Source: Devosia sp. Leaf420 (lineage in GTDB: Bacteria > Pseudomonadota > Alphaproteobacteria > Rhizobiales > Devosiaceae). Taken from it: a stretch of DNA of 64,000 bases. The position numbers were made by a program, and so were the translations under genes. Each line of letters begins with the position of its first letter. The first letter of the stretch is position 1. Positions 54,357 through 62,261 of this stretch are shown here, one piece after another. The stretch lies in contig NZ_LMQU01000010.1 of assembly GCF_001425445.1 (NCBI RefSeq), positions 627,501 to 691,500 of the forward strand, written 5' to 3'. Under the pieces are notes generated by a model. That model had not been told where the DNA came from. It saw nothing but the letters and a program-made list of their open reading frames with translations, and did no database searches.

Positions 54357-55172
54357 ATGCCTGAGGTGATCTCAAAAGACGGCACGGTGATCGGCTATGA
54401 TATCGAGGGGCATGGGCCGCTCGTCATTCTCGTGGCCGGAGCGACGCAGTATCGTGCCATCGACCGGACGCGAACGCCGAACCTCCAAAAGCAATTGGCG
54501 CGGCAATTTACCGTCATCAATTACGACCGGCGGGGCCGCGGCGATTCGAGCGACACCTGGCCCTATGCTGTCCAGCGCGAGATCGAGGATATTGCCGCGC
54601 TGATTTCAGCAAATGGTGGCGAGGCGCGGATTTTCGGCATGTCGTCCGGGGCCGTCCTGGCCATGGAAGCGGCGGCTGCCATGCCGCGGGTCATAAAATC
54701 CCTCGCGCTCTATGAGCCGCCGATCGATCCGGCGGCGAGCGTCGCGCATTATCGGGATGAGCACAAAACCATGGCGACGCTAGCGGCCGAGGGGCGTGCG
54801 AGCGATATGATGAGCCGGTTTGTCCTTGGCATGGGGATGAGCGAGGACGTGCTCAAAGGCTTTCAGGATGACCCGATCTGGCCGATCTATGCGGCCGCTG
54901 GCCTGACGCTGGAGCACGATTATCGGGTTCTCGCCGATGCGCGGGCGAGCGATGTCCCGCCCGAGCGCTGGCAGAATGCCATCATGCCCGTGCTGGTGCT
55001 CGACGGTGACAAAAGCCTGCCCTTCATGGCCGCGGGGGCCGATTGGGTCGCCTCCACCCTCCACAATGTCGAGCGGGTCACGCTCGCCGATCAGGGGCAC
55101 GAATATGATCCGGCAGTCCTCGCGCCGCTCCTGACGGTGTTTTTCGAGCGCGGCTCGGTGCAGGTGCATTAA
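54357..55172 (+). CDS. Alpha/beta hydrolase
   Basis: ATG 54357 is preceded by GGAGGCG; an earlier ATG at 54333 lacks such a site. The 271-residue product has GYDIEGHGPLVILVAG, NYDRRGRGDSSD, the nucleophile elbow FGMSSGAVLA and a terminal histidine in DQGHEYDP. This is the general alpha/beta hydrolase layout with no diagnostic subfamily motif, so substrate is unknown. The next gene starts 2 bp after its stop. Confidence 0.88.
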   Translation: MPEVISKDGTVIGYDIEGHGPLVILVAGATQYRAIDRTRTPNLQKQLARQFTVINYDRRGRGDSSDTWPYAVQREIEDIAALISANGGEARIFGMSSGAVLAMEAAAAMPRVIKSLALYEPPIDPAASVAHYRDEHKTMATLAAEGRASDMMSRFVLGMGMSEDVLKGFQDDPIWPIYAAAGLTLEHDYRVLADARASDVPPERWQNAIMPVLVLDGDKSLPFMAAGADWVASTLHNVERVTLADQGHEYDPAVLAPLLTVFFERGSVQVH

Positions 55173-55174
55173 AA

Positions 55175-56338
55175 GTGGCGCGTTTCCGTCAATGGCTCCC
55201 CAATCTTGTGCCGGTGAGCGCCCGGGAGCGGTTACGCGCCGCGATAGGCGCTTTTGTCGGGATAATGGTGACGGCCTTTGTCACGACGCTTATTCTCGGA
55301 CATGGGCCGGCCGTACCGTTGCTGATGGCGCCGATCGGGGCATCGGCGGTTCTGCTCTTTGCCGTGCCATCGAGCCCCTTGGCGCAGCCATGGTCGATCC
55401 TTGGCGGCAATGGCATTGCGGCAGTCGCGGGCGTCACCGCCCATCTCCTGATCGGCGATGTGACGCTTGCTGCCGCGGTCGCTGTTTCCGTCAGCATCGG
55501 GCTCATGCTGACCTTTCGATGCCTCCATCCGCCAAGCGGGGCGGTGGCGCTGACGGCGGTGATTGGTGGGCCGGTGATTTCGGCGCTTGGCTATGCCTTC
55601 GTGCTCTGGCCCGTGGGGATCAATTCGCTGCTGCTCTTGGTCTCGGCGATTCTCTTCAACCGCATGACCGGCAAGACCTATCCGCATCGGCCGGCGCCCG
55701 CAGTGCCCATGGCCGCCAATGTGCTGCCCTTTTCGCCCAATGCCGGGCTCGGGATCACCGTCGATGATCTCCGCGGCGCCATGGAAGCGCGGGACGAAGT
55801 CTTGTCGGTCGATCCAAGGGATCTCGACGAGGTGTTGCAGCAGGCGGCCATGCTCGCCTTTGCGCGGCGCTCAGGCGGTGTAACGGCAGGCGCGGTCATG
55901 CAGCGGCTCGTTATCACCATCTCGCCCAAGACGACGCTGCGCGTGTCGCTGCGGCAGATGCGCGAGCATCACCTCAAGGCTCTTCCGGTCGTTGACGGAG
56001 GCGAAAGGGTCGTGGGTATCCTGACCCAGACCGATCTCATCGAAAAAGCCACCTGGGGTCCTATCCATGCCTCGTCCGGTCTCGGCTGGCGCCTGCGGGC
56101 CATGAGCAATTCGGACCGGCCCCTCCGCGGCAAGGTGCAGGACGTGATGACCCCTGTCGTCTCCATGGTCCCCGTCGCCATGCCCATCGTCATGGTGCTG
56201 CGCGTGATGCTGGAAACCGGCCACCACCATCTGCCGGTGGTCAACGACGACGGCACGCTGGCGGGCATGGTCACCCAGGTCGACCTCAACGCCGCCTTCA
56301 TGGGCGCCGAAATGACGAGCCTGCCAAGACCGGCTTGA
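55175..56338 (+). CDS. HPP family membrane protein with C-terminal CBS domains
   Basis: A GTG start at 55175 gives 387 residues. Four membrane segments contain the HPP signature (CLHPPSGAVALTA), implicated in nitrite transport in plastid homologues. After a linker, two CBS motifs follow (LRVSLRQMREHHLKALPVVDGG region and VMTPVVSMVPVAMP region), which usually bind adenine nucleotides. A transport role gated by energy state is inferred. It ends before a bidirectional terminator. Confidence 0.9.
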   Translation: MARFRQWLPNLVPVSARERLRAAIGAFVGIMVTAFVTTLILGHGPAVPLLMAPIGASAVLLFAVPSSPLAQPWSILGGNGIAAVAGVTAHLLIGDVTLAAAVAVSVSIGLMLTFRCLHPPSGAVALTAVIGGPVISALGYAFVLWPVGINSLLLLVSAILFNRMTGKTYPHRPAPAVPMAANVLPFSPNAGLGITVDDLRGAMEARDEVLSVDPRDLDEVLQQAAMLAFARRSGGVTAGAVMQRLVITISPKTTLRVSLRQMREHHLKALPVVDGGERVVGILTQTDLIEKATWGPIHASSGLGWRLRAMSNSDRPLRGKVQDVMTPVVSMVPVAMPIVMVLRVMLETGHHHLPVVNDDGTLAGMVTQVDLNAAFMGAEMTSLPRPA

Positions 56339-56363
56339 ACCGAACAAAACCTCAGAAAAACAA

Positions 56364-56389
56364 AAAGGGTCCCGAAGGACCCTTTGTTT
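56364..56389. terminator. Bidirectional terminator between the HPP gene and tRNA-Gly
   Basis: AAAGGGTCC and GGACCCTTT pair around a CGAA tetraloop, with CAAAA on the left and GTTTC on the right. It can stop the plus-strand HPP gene and the minus-strand tRNA. Confidence 0.87.
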
Positions 56390-56417
56390 CTCTCTCGGCT
56401 TGCCAACCTGAGAGAAT

Positions 56418-56492
56418 TGGAGCGGGCGAAGGGATTCGAACCCTCGACCCTAACCTTGGCAAGGTTATGCTCTACCCCTGAGCTACACCCGC
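56418..56492 (-). tRNA. tRNA-Gly, anticodon GCC
   Basis: Read on the minus strand, the acceptor stem GCGGGTG pairs with CGCCCGC, the D-arm contains AGCTCAGGGGTAGAGC, the anticodon arm is CCTTGCCAAGG with GCC at its centre, and the T-arm is GAGGGTTCGAATCCCTT. The discriminator is T and a CCA end is encoded. 75 bases including CCA. It decodes GGC/GGU glycine codons. Confidence 0.97.
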
Positions 56493-56787
56493 ATCCGTGT
56501 CGCAGCGCCGTGCAGCGCGTCAACGAGGCGCTATATGCCCAATCAGCAGAGCGATTGCAACCCCAGTTTTGCGCTTTCATGTCATCTTGTTGAATGCCTG
56601 TGGGAATTAACCTCTGCCTCGCCCTTTAAGATCGCGCCACAACGCCCTAACTCTCTGTTTCGGCGCATGTCTCTTTCATCGGAGCTCTAGGGTTTCCCGA
56701 GAGATATGCGTTAAACCTTGCAACCGGGATGGTGCGGGCGCAAAAAGGCCCGCGACTGCTCACTTTGCTCATTCGCGAGAGCCCCTT

Positions 56788-57732
56788 ATGTCGATTTCTC
56801 TCAATGGCGCTCCAAGCGCTGCCAATGCCGCCCCAGTCGCCCTGATCAGCGAATCGTCGGATGCCGGTTTCCGCACCGATGTGCTCGAGGCTTCGCGCGA
56901 CACGCCGGTTCTCGTCGATTTCTGGGCGCCCTGGTGCGGCCCATGCCGCCAATTGACCCCGACGCTTGAAAAGGTCGTCAACGAGAAGGCGGGCAAGATT
57001 AAGCTCGTCAAAATCAATATCGACGACCATCCCGGCGTTGCCGGGCAGTTGGGCGTGCAGTCGATTCCTGCCGTCTTTGCTTTTTCGGGCGGCCGTCCGG
57101 TCGACGGTTTCATGGGCGCGATGCCGGAAGGCGAAGTGCGCAAATTTGCCGATCGCGTGATTTCGGCGGCCCCCGCTGGCGCCCCACCTGCCGATTCGAT
57201 CGAAGCCCAGATCGCCGATGCGCTCAAGGTTGCCGAGGAGGCTTTTGGCGCCGGTGATCTCGGCCAGGCGGCGCAGATCTTTGGCATGGTGCTGCAGCAT
57301 GCCCCGGAAAACGACGTGGCCCTGATTGGGCTCGCCCGTGTCTATGTCGAAGCCGGCGAATTCGAGCAGGCTCAGGCAACGCTCGATATGGTGCCCGAGG
57401 ACAAGCGGAAGGGCGAAGCCTATACCGCTGTTTCCAACACCATCCGCCTCAAGGAAGAGGCCTCGGGCCTTTCCGAATCGGCCGCGCTCGAAGCTGCCGT
57501 CGCGGCGAACCCGGATGATCATCAGGCGCGATTCGATCTTGCGGTGGTGCTCAATGCCGAGGGCAAGCGTGTCGAAGCTGCCGAAGCGCTCGTGACGATT
57601 TTCAAGCGCGACCGCACCTGGAATGAAGATGGCGCGCGCAAGAAGCTGCTCGAATTCTTCGAGGCTTGGGGCGCCAAGGATCCGGCAACGCTCAAGGGCC
57701 GGCGCCTGCTCTCGGCCGCGCTTTTCTCGTAA
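56788..57732 (+). CDS. Thioredoxin domain protein with TPR-like region (CnoX/YbbN type)
   Basis: The 314-residue protein has a thioredoxin domain with the active site WCGPC (residues 49-53) and cis-proline in SIPAVFAF, followed by alpha-helical TPR-like repeats (e.g. EAGEFEQAQATLDMVPED). This architecture is that of CnoX/YbbN, a redox holdase/chaperone partner. It keeps both cysteines, as in Caulobacter CnoX. It is followed by a LON-substrate-binding protein and a Trm112-like protein on the same strand. Confidence 0.94.
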   Translation: MSISLNGAPSAANAAPVALISESSDAGFRTDVLEASRDTPVLVDFWAPWCGPCRQLTPTLEKVVNEKAGKIKLVKINIDDHPGVAGQLGVQSIPAVFAFSGGRPVDGFMGAMPEGEVRKFADRVISAAPAGAPPADSIEAQIADALKVAEEAFGAGDLGQAAQIFGMVLQHAPENDVALIGLARVYVEAGEFEQAQATLDMVPEDKRKGEAYTAVSNTIRLKEEASGLSESAALEAAVAANPDDHQARFDLAVVLNAEGKRVEAAEALVTIFKRDRTWNEDGARKKLLEFFEAWGAKDPATLKGRRLLSAALFS

Positions 57733-57744
57733 AAGGACTTTTTT

Positions 57745-58410
57745 ATGCCGCAGCGCCCGACCAGCCCAGCCGAGGTGCCCGATATCGTCCCGATCTTTCC
57801 GCTGAGCGGGGCGCTGCTGCTGCCCTATTCGCATCGTCCGCTCAACATTTTCGAGCCGCGCTATCTCGAGATGGTGGATTTCGCGCTCTCGACCGATCGG
57901 CTGATCGGTCTGGTGCAGCCCGAGGACGAGAGCGAAGAAAGCCCGCAGGGGCAGGTAGCCCTCAAGAAGGTCGGGTGCCTCGGACGCCTGACGCATTTCG
58001 AGGAAAGCGGCGATGGCCGCTATTTCATCATCCTCGAAGGTCTCTCGCGCTTCCGGCTCGGCGAAGAGGCCGATCGCGGCACGCCTTACCGCATGGCGGC
58101 GATTTCGACCGGCGAATTCGCCGAGGACTTCACCCGCAATGTCGGCGAGGAGGCTGTCGATCGCGCGCGCTTCGTTAGGATGATGCGCGACTATGCCGAA
58201 TTTGCCAGCATCGATCTCAACTGGGAAGAAATCGAACGCACCGGCACGGCGGATCTCGTCAATTTCTGCGCCATGGTCTCGCCCTATGGGCCCAAGGAAA
58301 AGCAGCTCTTGCTCGAAGCGCAGACGCTCAACGATCGGGCCGAGACGCTGATCGCCATGACCGAATATGAAATGGCGCGCGGCGGCAAAGGCGCCGTTCC
58401 GCTCAACTGA
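57745..58410 (+). CDS. LON peptidase substrate-binding domain protein
   Basis: The 221-residue product consists only of the N-terminal LON domain: PIFPLSGALLLPYSHRPLNIFEPRY at the start (part: PLNIFEPRYLEMV), GCLGRLTHFEES and the ILEGLSRFRL block. There is no ATPase or protease part. These stand-alone proteins are widespread in Rhizobiales next to CnoX-type thioredoxins; a protein quality-control role is inferred. Its stop overlaps the next start by one base. Confidence 0.92.
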   Translation: MPQRPTSPAEVPDIVPIFPLSGALLLPYSHRPLNIFEPRYLEMVDFALSTDRLIGLVQPEDESEESPQGQVALKKVGCLGRLTHFEESGDGRYFIILEGLSRFRLGEEADRGTPYRMAAISTGEFAEDFTRNVGEEAVDRARFVRMMRDYAEFASIDLNWEEIERTGTADLVNFCAMVSPYGPKEKQLLLEAQTLNDRAETLIAMTEYEMARGGKGAVPLN

Positions 58411-58640
58411 TGGCCGAGACGGCCGAAGACAAGCGCCACACGATCGAGCGGCAGGTGCTCGAGATGCTGGTTTGTCCGCTCACCAAGACCCGCCTGACGC
58501 TCTCGGCAGATCGCAAGGAGCTGATTTCGATCGCGGCCCGGCTGGCATTCCCGATTGTGAAGGGCGTGCCGCTGCTGAGCTTGGATGAAGCGCGGAATGT
58601 TGAGCCGGAAGAAGTTCAGGCGCTTTCACGTAGGTCATAG
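58410..58640 (+). CDS. Trm112 family protein (UPF0434)
   Basis: The 76-residue product contains MLVCPLTKTRLTLSADRKEL and ARLAFPIVKGVPLL, the core of Trm112/UPF0434 proteins. Eukaryotic Trm112 activates methyltransferases; the bacterial role is unclear. Only one of the usual cysteines is visible, so zinc binding is uncertain. Start and previous stop share a base (TGATG). Confidence 0.9.
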   Translation: MAETAEDKRHTIERQVLEMLVCPLTKTRLTLSADRKELISIAARLAFPIVKGVPLLSLDEARNVEPEEVQALSRRS

Positions 58641-58655
58641 AGGGGGCCATATCGG

Positions 58656-59870
58656 CTAGATAGGAAGCCCGCTCAGCAGTTTCGGACCGCTTTGCGACAA
58701 TCCCGATGCGGCGCGGATCATGGCGCCCTTGAGCGGCTCGGCGCGGTCGACGAGGCCGAGGCCGAAGTCGCGCAGAGCGCGGACGGGGGGCAAGTCGTTG
58801 GAAAAGAGCCGGTTCATGCCATCGGTGACAGCGACCATGCTCGCCGTGTCGAGGCGGCGCCAGGCCTGATACCGTTCCAAAATCTCGCCACTGCCGTGAT
58901 CCATGCCAAGGCGGAGGGCATCGACGATGACTTCGGCCAAAGCTGCCACATCCTTAAGGCCAAGATTGAGCCCCTGCCCGGCGATCGGGTGGACGACATG
59001 GGCCGCATCGCCGACCAGCGCCAGGCGCGGCCCGACAAAGCTGCGGGCGATCTGGAGATGCAAGGGAAAACCCCTAAGCTCGTCTTCGAGCGTGACCTTG
59101 CCGAGCGTCGAGCCCATGGCCGCTTCGATTTCGGCCTCTTGGCTCGCCGTGTCCATGGCGAGAAAGCGCTTGGCGCCCTCGGCGCTTTCGGTCCAGACGA
59201 GGGACGAGCGATTGCCGCGCAAGGGGAGGCTCGCAAAGGGGCCGGCCGGACGAAAGTGCTCATAGGCGACGCCGTCATGGGGCAGTTGGTGAGTGATGCT
59301 CGCGACAAGTCCGGTTTGACGATAATCGTGGCCCGTGGTGGCGATCCCGGAGCGCTCACGCAATTCGGAGCGGGCGCTGTCGGCGGCAACGATCAGCGGC
59401 GCGGTGAGCACGCGGCCATCGGCGAGGGTGAGGCGACCTTCGGACCAATCGGCGATTTCGGCGGGGGCAATGATGGTGACGAGATCGGCCATGCCGGCCA
59501 TCAGCGCTGCGGAGCTGGCCTGATTGGGCACCATATAGGCGAAGGGTTCGCCCGGCGCGACCTCGCCTTCAAAAGTCAAAAACAGCGGGCGGGAAATATC
59601 GCCATTGCCTGAATCGGTGATGCGCATGGCGGTGATCGGCTGAGCCTCAGCCGCCATGTCCGACCAGACGCCAAGCGCATCGAAAATGCGGCGCACACCC
59701 GCGGCAATGGCCGAGGCGCGATTGTCCTTGGGTACCGAAAGCTCGCGGCGATCGACCAGCGCGACGCGGAGGCCACGCATGGATTGGGCAAGCGCCAGCG
59801 CTAGCGTCATGCCCACGGGCCCGGCGCCGACGATGACGACGTCGAATTTTTCGGGCTGCGCATTGGACAT
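58656..59870 (-). CDS. UbiH/UbiF/COQ6-type FAD-dependent hydroxylase
   Basis: The start ATG 59870 is preceded by GGAGACC and gives 404 residues. The protein has the Rossmann motif VVIVGAGPVGMTLALAL, the DG-type motif region around LIVAADSARSELR and the GD motif LVGDAAHVVHPIAGQGLNLG. It belongs to ubiquinone-ring hydroxylases; which position (C1, C5 or C6) it hydroxylates cannot be told here. An extended upstream frame lacks a ribosome site. It converges on the Trm112-like gene. Confidence 0.92.
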   Translation of the reverse strand: MSNAQPEKFDVVIVGAGPVGMTLALALAQSMRGLRVALVDRRELSVPKDNRASAIAAGVRRIFDALGVWSDMAAEAQPITAMRITDSGNGDISRPLFLTFEGEVAPGEPFAYMVPNQASSAALMAGMADLVTIIAPAEIADWSEGRLTLADGRVLTAPLIVAADSARSELRERSGIATTGHDYRQTGLVASITHQLPHDGVAYEHFRPAGPFASLPLRGNRSSLVWTESAEGAKRFLAMDTASQEAEIEAAMGSTLGKVTLEDELRGFPLHLQIARSFVGPRLALVGDAAHVVHPIAGQGLNLGLKDVAALAEVIVDALRLGMDHGSGEILERYQAWRRLDTASMVAVTDGMNRLFSNDLPPVRALRDFGLGLVDRAEPLKGAMIRAASGLSQSGPKLLSGLPI

Positions 59871-60121
59871 GTTCGGTCTCCTGTTGCGCGCCATTTTCGC
59901 GCGCGGCTACGGGAAGAACAAGTGCGCGGGTTGCCGCAACGCGCTGCATCTTTGCGCGCAAACAGCTCTGATCTGCCTCAGTCGGCATCATGCGCTTAAT
60001 TGGTGTGCAGGCTTGGCGGAATTTGCGCATTTAATGGGCAATTTCGTGCCCATTTCTGAGTCGGTTTCAATGCGGTAAGATTAAGGCTCTGTAAACGCTG
60101 GCTTTTTGGGCCTCGCCGAGT

Positions 60122-60138
60122 TTGGCACGCGGTTTGAC
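60122..60138 (+). promoter_or_regulatory. Candidate sigma-54 promoter of glnK-amtB
   Basis: TTGGCACG at 60122-60129, then four bases, then TTTGAC resembles the -24/-12 consensus TTGGCACG-N4-TTGCW, with an A in place of the C at the -12 element. It lies 48 bp before glnK. RpoN/NtrC control is expected for this operon. The rest of 59871-60185 holds nothing else recognised. Confidence 0.5.
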
Positions 60139-60185
60139 TCTGAGTGTGCATCCAAAATGCGCCAGAGCGGCGCCAAGGGGGTCAA

Positions 60186-60524
60186 ATGAAACTGGTGGTT
60201 GCCATCATCAAGCCGTCCCGGCTGGAAGAGGTCCGGCAGGCGCTCAATTCACTCGATGTGCACGGCATGACCGTGACCGAAGTGAAAGGCTATGGGCGCC
60301 AAAAGGGTCATTCCGAAATCTATCGCGGCACCGAATATGCCGTGCACTTCCTGCCCAAGCTCAAACTCGAAATCGCCGTCGATGACGCGCTCGCCGACGC
60401 GGTGAGCAACGCCATCCGCGATTCGGCCCAGACCGGCCGCATCGGCGACGGAAAGATTTTCGTGCTCGATCTCTTGGCCGTGACCCGCATCCGCACCGGT
60501 GAAACCGGCGCGTCCGCCCTTTAA
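60186..60524 (+). CDS. glnK: P-II nitrogen regulatory protein GlnK
   Basis: The 112-residue product is P-II: T-loop YRGTEYAVHFLPK with uridylylation Tyr51, the B-loop TGRIGDGKIFV and the C-loop region ending RIRTGE. P-II proteins sense 2-oxoglutarate and ATP/ADP and bind AmtB to block ammonium uptake. It is coupled with amtB 20 bp downstream, the classical arrangement. AAGGGGG precedes the start. Confidence 0.97.
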   Translation: MKLVVAIIKPSRLEEVRQALNSLDVHGMTVTEVKGYGRQKGHSEIYRGTEYAVHFLPKLKLEIAVDDALADAVSNAIRDSAQTGRIGDGKIFVLDLLAVTRIRTGETGASAL

Positions 60525-60544
60525 GTGTCTTGGGGAGAAACAAG

Positions 60545-61915
60545 ATGAAGCTAAACAAGGTTCTCGGAGGCGCCGCACTGGCCTCCCTGCTGCTGGCCCT
60601 GCCAGCCTTTGCCCAGGACGCCGCCGCGCCGGCTGCCGAAGCTGCCGCTGAAGTCACTGCCGTTGTCGATAAGGGCGACGTCGCCTGGATGCTGGTTTCG
60701 ACCATGGTCGTCATCGTCATGACCATTCCGGGTCTCGCGCTCTTCTATGGCGGTCTCGTCCGCGCCAAGAACATCCTTTCGGTCCTGACCCAGGTGTTCC
60801 TCGGCTTCTCGATGATCTCCATTCTCTGGGTGGCCTATGGCTACTCGCTCGCCTTTGCCGGCCCGACCGAAGGCGGTCTCTCGGCTTTTGTCGGCGATCT
60901 CTCAAAGTTCTTCCTCAATGGCGTGACGCTTGATTCGCGCGCGGCGACCTTCTCGGCTGGTTTCGAACTGCCCGAAATGGTGTTCGTGGTGTTCCAGCTC
61001 ACTTTTGCCTGCATCACTTCGACCCTCATCGTCGGCGGTATCGCCGAGCGCATGAAGTTCGGCGCGCTGATGGCCTTCCTCGCCATCTGGTTCACCTTCT
61101 CCTATATCCCGATGGCCCACATGGTCTGGTCGGGTCCGGGCCTTCTCTTTGGCATGGGCGCCTATGACTTTGCCGGCGGTACCGTGGTTCACATCAATTC
61201 CGGTGTTGCCGCCCTCGTCGCTGCCATCGTTCTCGGGCCACGCCTCGGCTTCATGAAAGAGCCGATCCCGCCCCATAACCTCGTCCTCACCTATATTGGT
61301 GCTGGCCTCCTCTGGTTCGGCTGGTTCGGCTTCAATGCCGGTTCGAACCTCGAAGCCAATGCGCTGACCGCCGTTGCCCTGATCAACACGGTTCTCGCTC
61401 CCGCTGCCGGCGCTCTGGCCTGGGCCCTCGGTGAACGCATTACCCGTGGCCATGCGTCGGCTCTTGGTGCGGTCTCCGGTGCTGTTGCCGGTCTCGTCGC
61501 CATCACCCCGGCTGCCGGCTTTGCCGGTGTCGGTGGCGCCATCGTTCTCGGCGCGATTGCCGGCGTCGTCTGTCTCTGGGCCGTCGTCACGCTCAAGCCG
61601 CTCCTTAAGTATGACGACTCGCTCGACGTGTTCGGCATCCACGGCGTTGGCGGCATCATCGGCGCGCTTGGTACAGCCATCGTTGCTGCGCCCGGCCTCG
61701 GCGGTTACCCGCTCGGCGATGCGGCAGCCTACTCGATCGGCGGCCAGTTCATGGTGCAGTTGACCGGCGTTGCCATCGCCGTCGTCTGGTCCGGTGTCGT
61801 GGCTTTCGTTGCCATGCTCATCGTCAAGGCGATCTTCGGTGGTGCTCGCGTCAGCGAAGCTGCCGAAAGCGATGGTCTCGATCTCTCGAGCCATGGCGAA
61901 CGCGCCTACAACTAA
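60545..61915 (+). CDS. amtB: Ammonium transporter AmtB
   Basis: From ATG 60545 (GGGGAG upstream) the product is 456 residues with a cleavable signal (ALPAFAQ), 11 membrane helices and the conserved pore histidines in VVHINSG and FGIHGVGG. Amt proteins conduct ammonium; GlnK closes the pore under nitrogen excess. An Ala-rich segment follows the signal. A GC-rich hairpin lies after the stop. Confidence 0.97.
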   Translation: MKLNKVLGGAALASLLLALPAFAQDAAAPAAEAAAEVTAVVDKGDVAWMLVSTMVVIVMTIPGLALFYGGLVRAKNILSVLTQVFLGFSMISILWVAYGYSLAFAGPTEGGLSAFVGDLSKFFLNGVTLDSRAATFSAGFELPEMVFVVFQLTFACITSTLIVGGIAERMKFGALMAFLAIWFTFSYIPMAHMVWSGPGLLFGMGAYDFAGGTVVHINSGVAALVAAIVLGPRLGFMKEPIPPHNLVLTYIGAGLLWFGWFGFNAGSNLEANALTAVALINTVLAPAAGALAWALGERITRGHASALGAVSGAVAGLVAITPAAGFAGVGGAIVLGAIAGVVCLWAVVTLKPLLKYDDSLDVFGIHGVGGIIGALGTAIVAAPGLGGYPLGDAAAYSIGGQFMVQLTGVAIAVVWSGVVAFVAMLIVKAIFGGARVSEAAESDGLDLSSHGERAYN

Positions 61916-61923
61916 TCCTCCCC

Positions 61924-61959
61924 GTGGGCGGCGCTCCGGCGCCGCCTGCACCCACTTTT
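61924..61959 (+). terminator. Probable terminator after amtB
   Basis: GGCGGCGC and GCGCCGCC enclose a TCCG loop, extended outward by GTGGG/CCCAC and followed by TTTTCC. It begins 9 bases after the amtB stop. Confidence 0.65.
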
Positions 61960-62104
61960 CCGTGGTGTGCGGCCTACTTCCTCTTGGCCCGCCACAGAGG
62001 CTTCCCACGCACACCGGTGGGCCGCACTCCTCGGAAAAGCGTGGCAGGGGCACATCCCGATTTTTCGCACCGGTTATGTAAACGGTGCATCTGGCCGCGC
62101 CATT

Positions 62105-62161
62105 CGAGCGTAGCTCTCATGGCCTTCTCACCTAAAATCGTCCCACTGGGACGATTTTGCC
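62105..62161. repeat. Two-hairpin dispersed element, copy 2
   Basis: CGAGCGTAGCTCTC at 62105-62118, a 15-base spacer, then a perfect 12-bp inverted repeat AAAATCGTCCCA, one C, TGGGACGATTTT at 62134-62158. It matches copy 1 (36360-36416) with two base pairs changed on both arms. It lies in the amtB-ftsK gap, which otherwise shows only the amtB terminator and the short repeat GCACCG..CGGTGC near 62067. Confidence 0.75.
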
Positions 62162-62261
62162 CCTCCGGGCCGGTTCGAAGGTTAGCACCCGATTAACCAC
62201 ACAAGTTTAGCATGCAGGACGATACGGGGCGCCGCGAATGGGTCGCTGCCCCGGAACAGTA

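Noticed and set aside
56647..57996. 449-codon minus-strand frame opposite the thioredoxin-TPR gene
   Set aside because: The plus strand has WCGPC and a normal CnoX-like architecture; the minus frame runs across gene borders.
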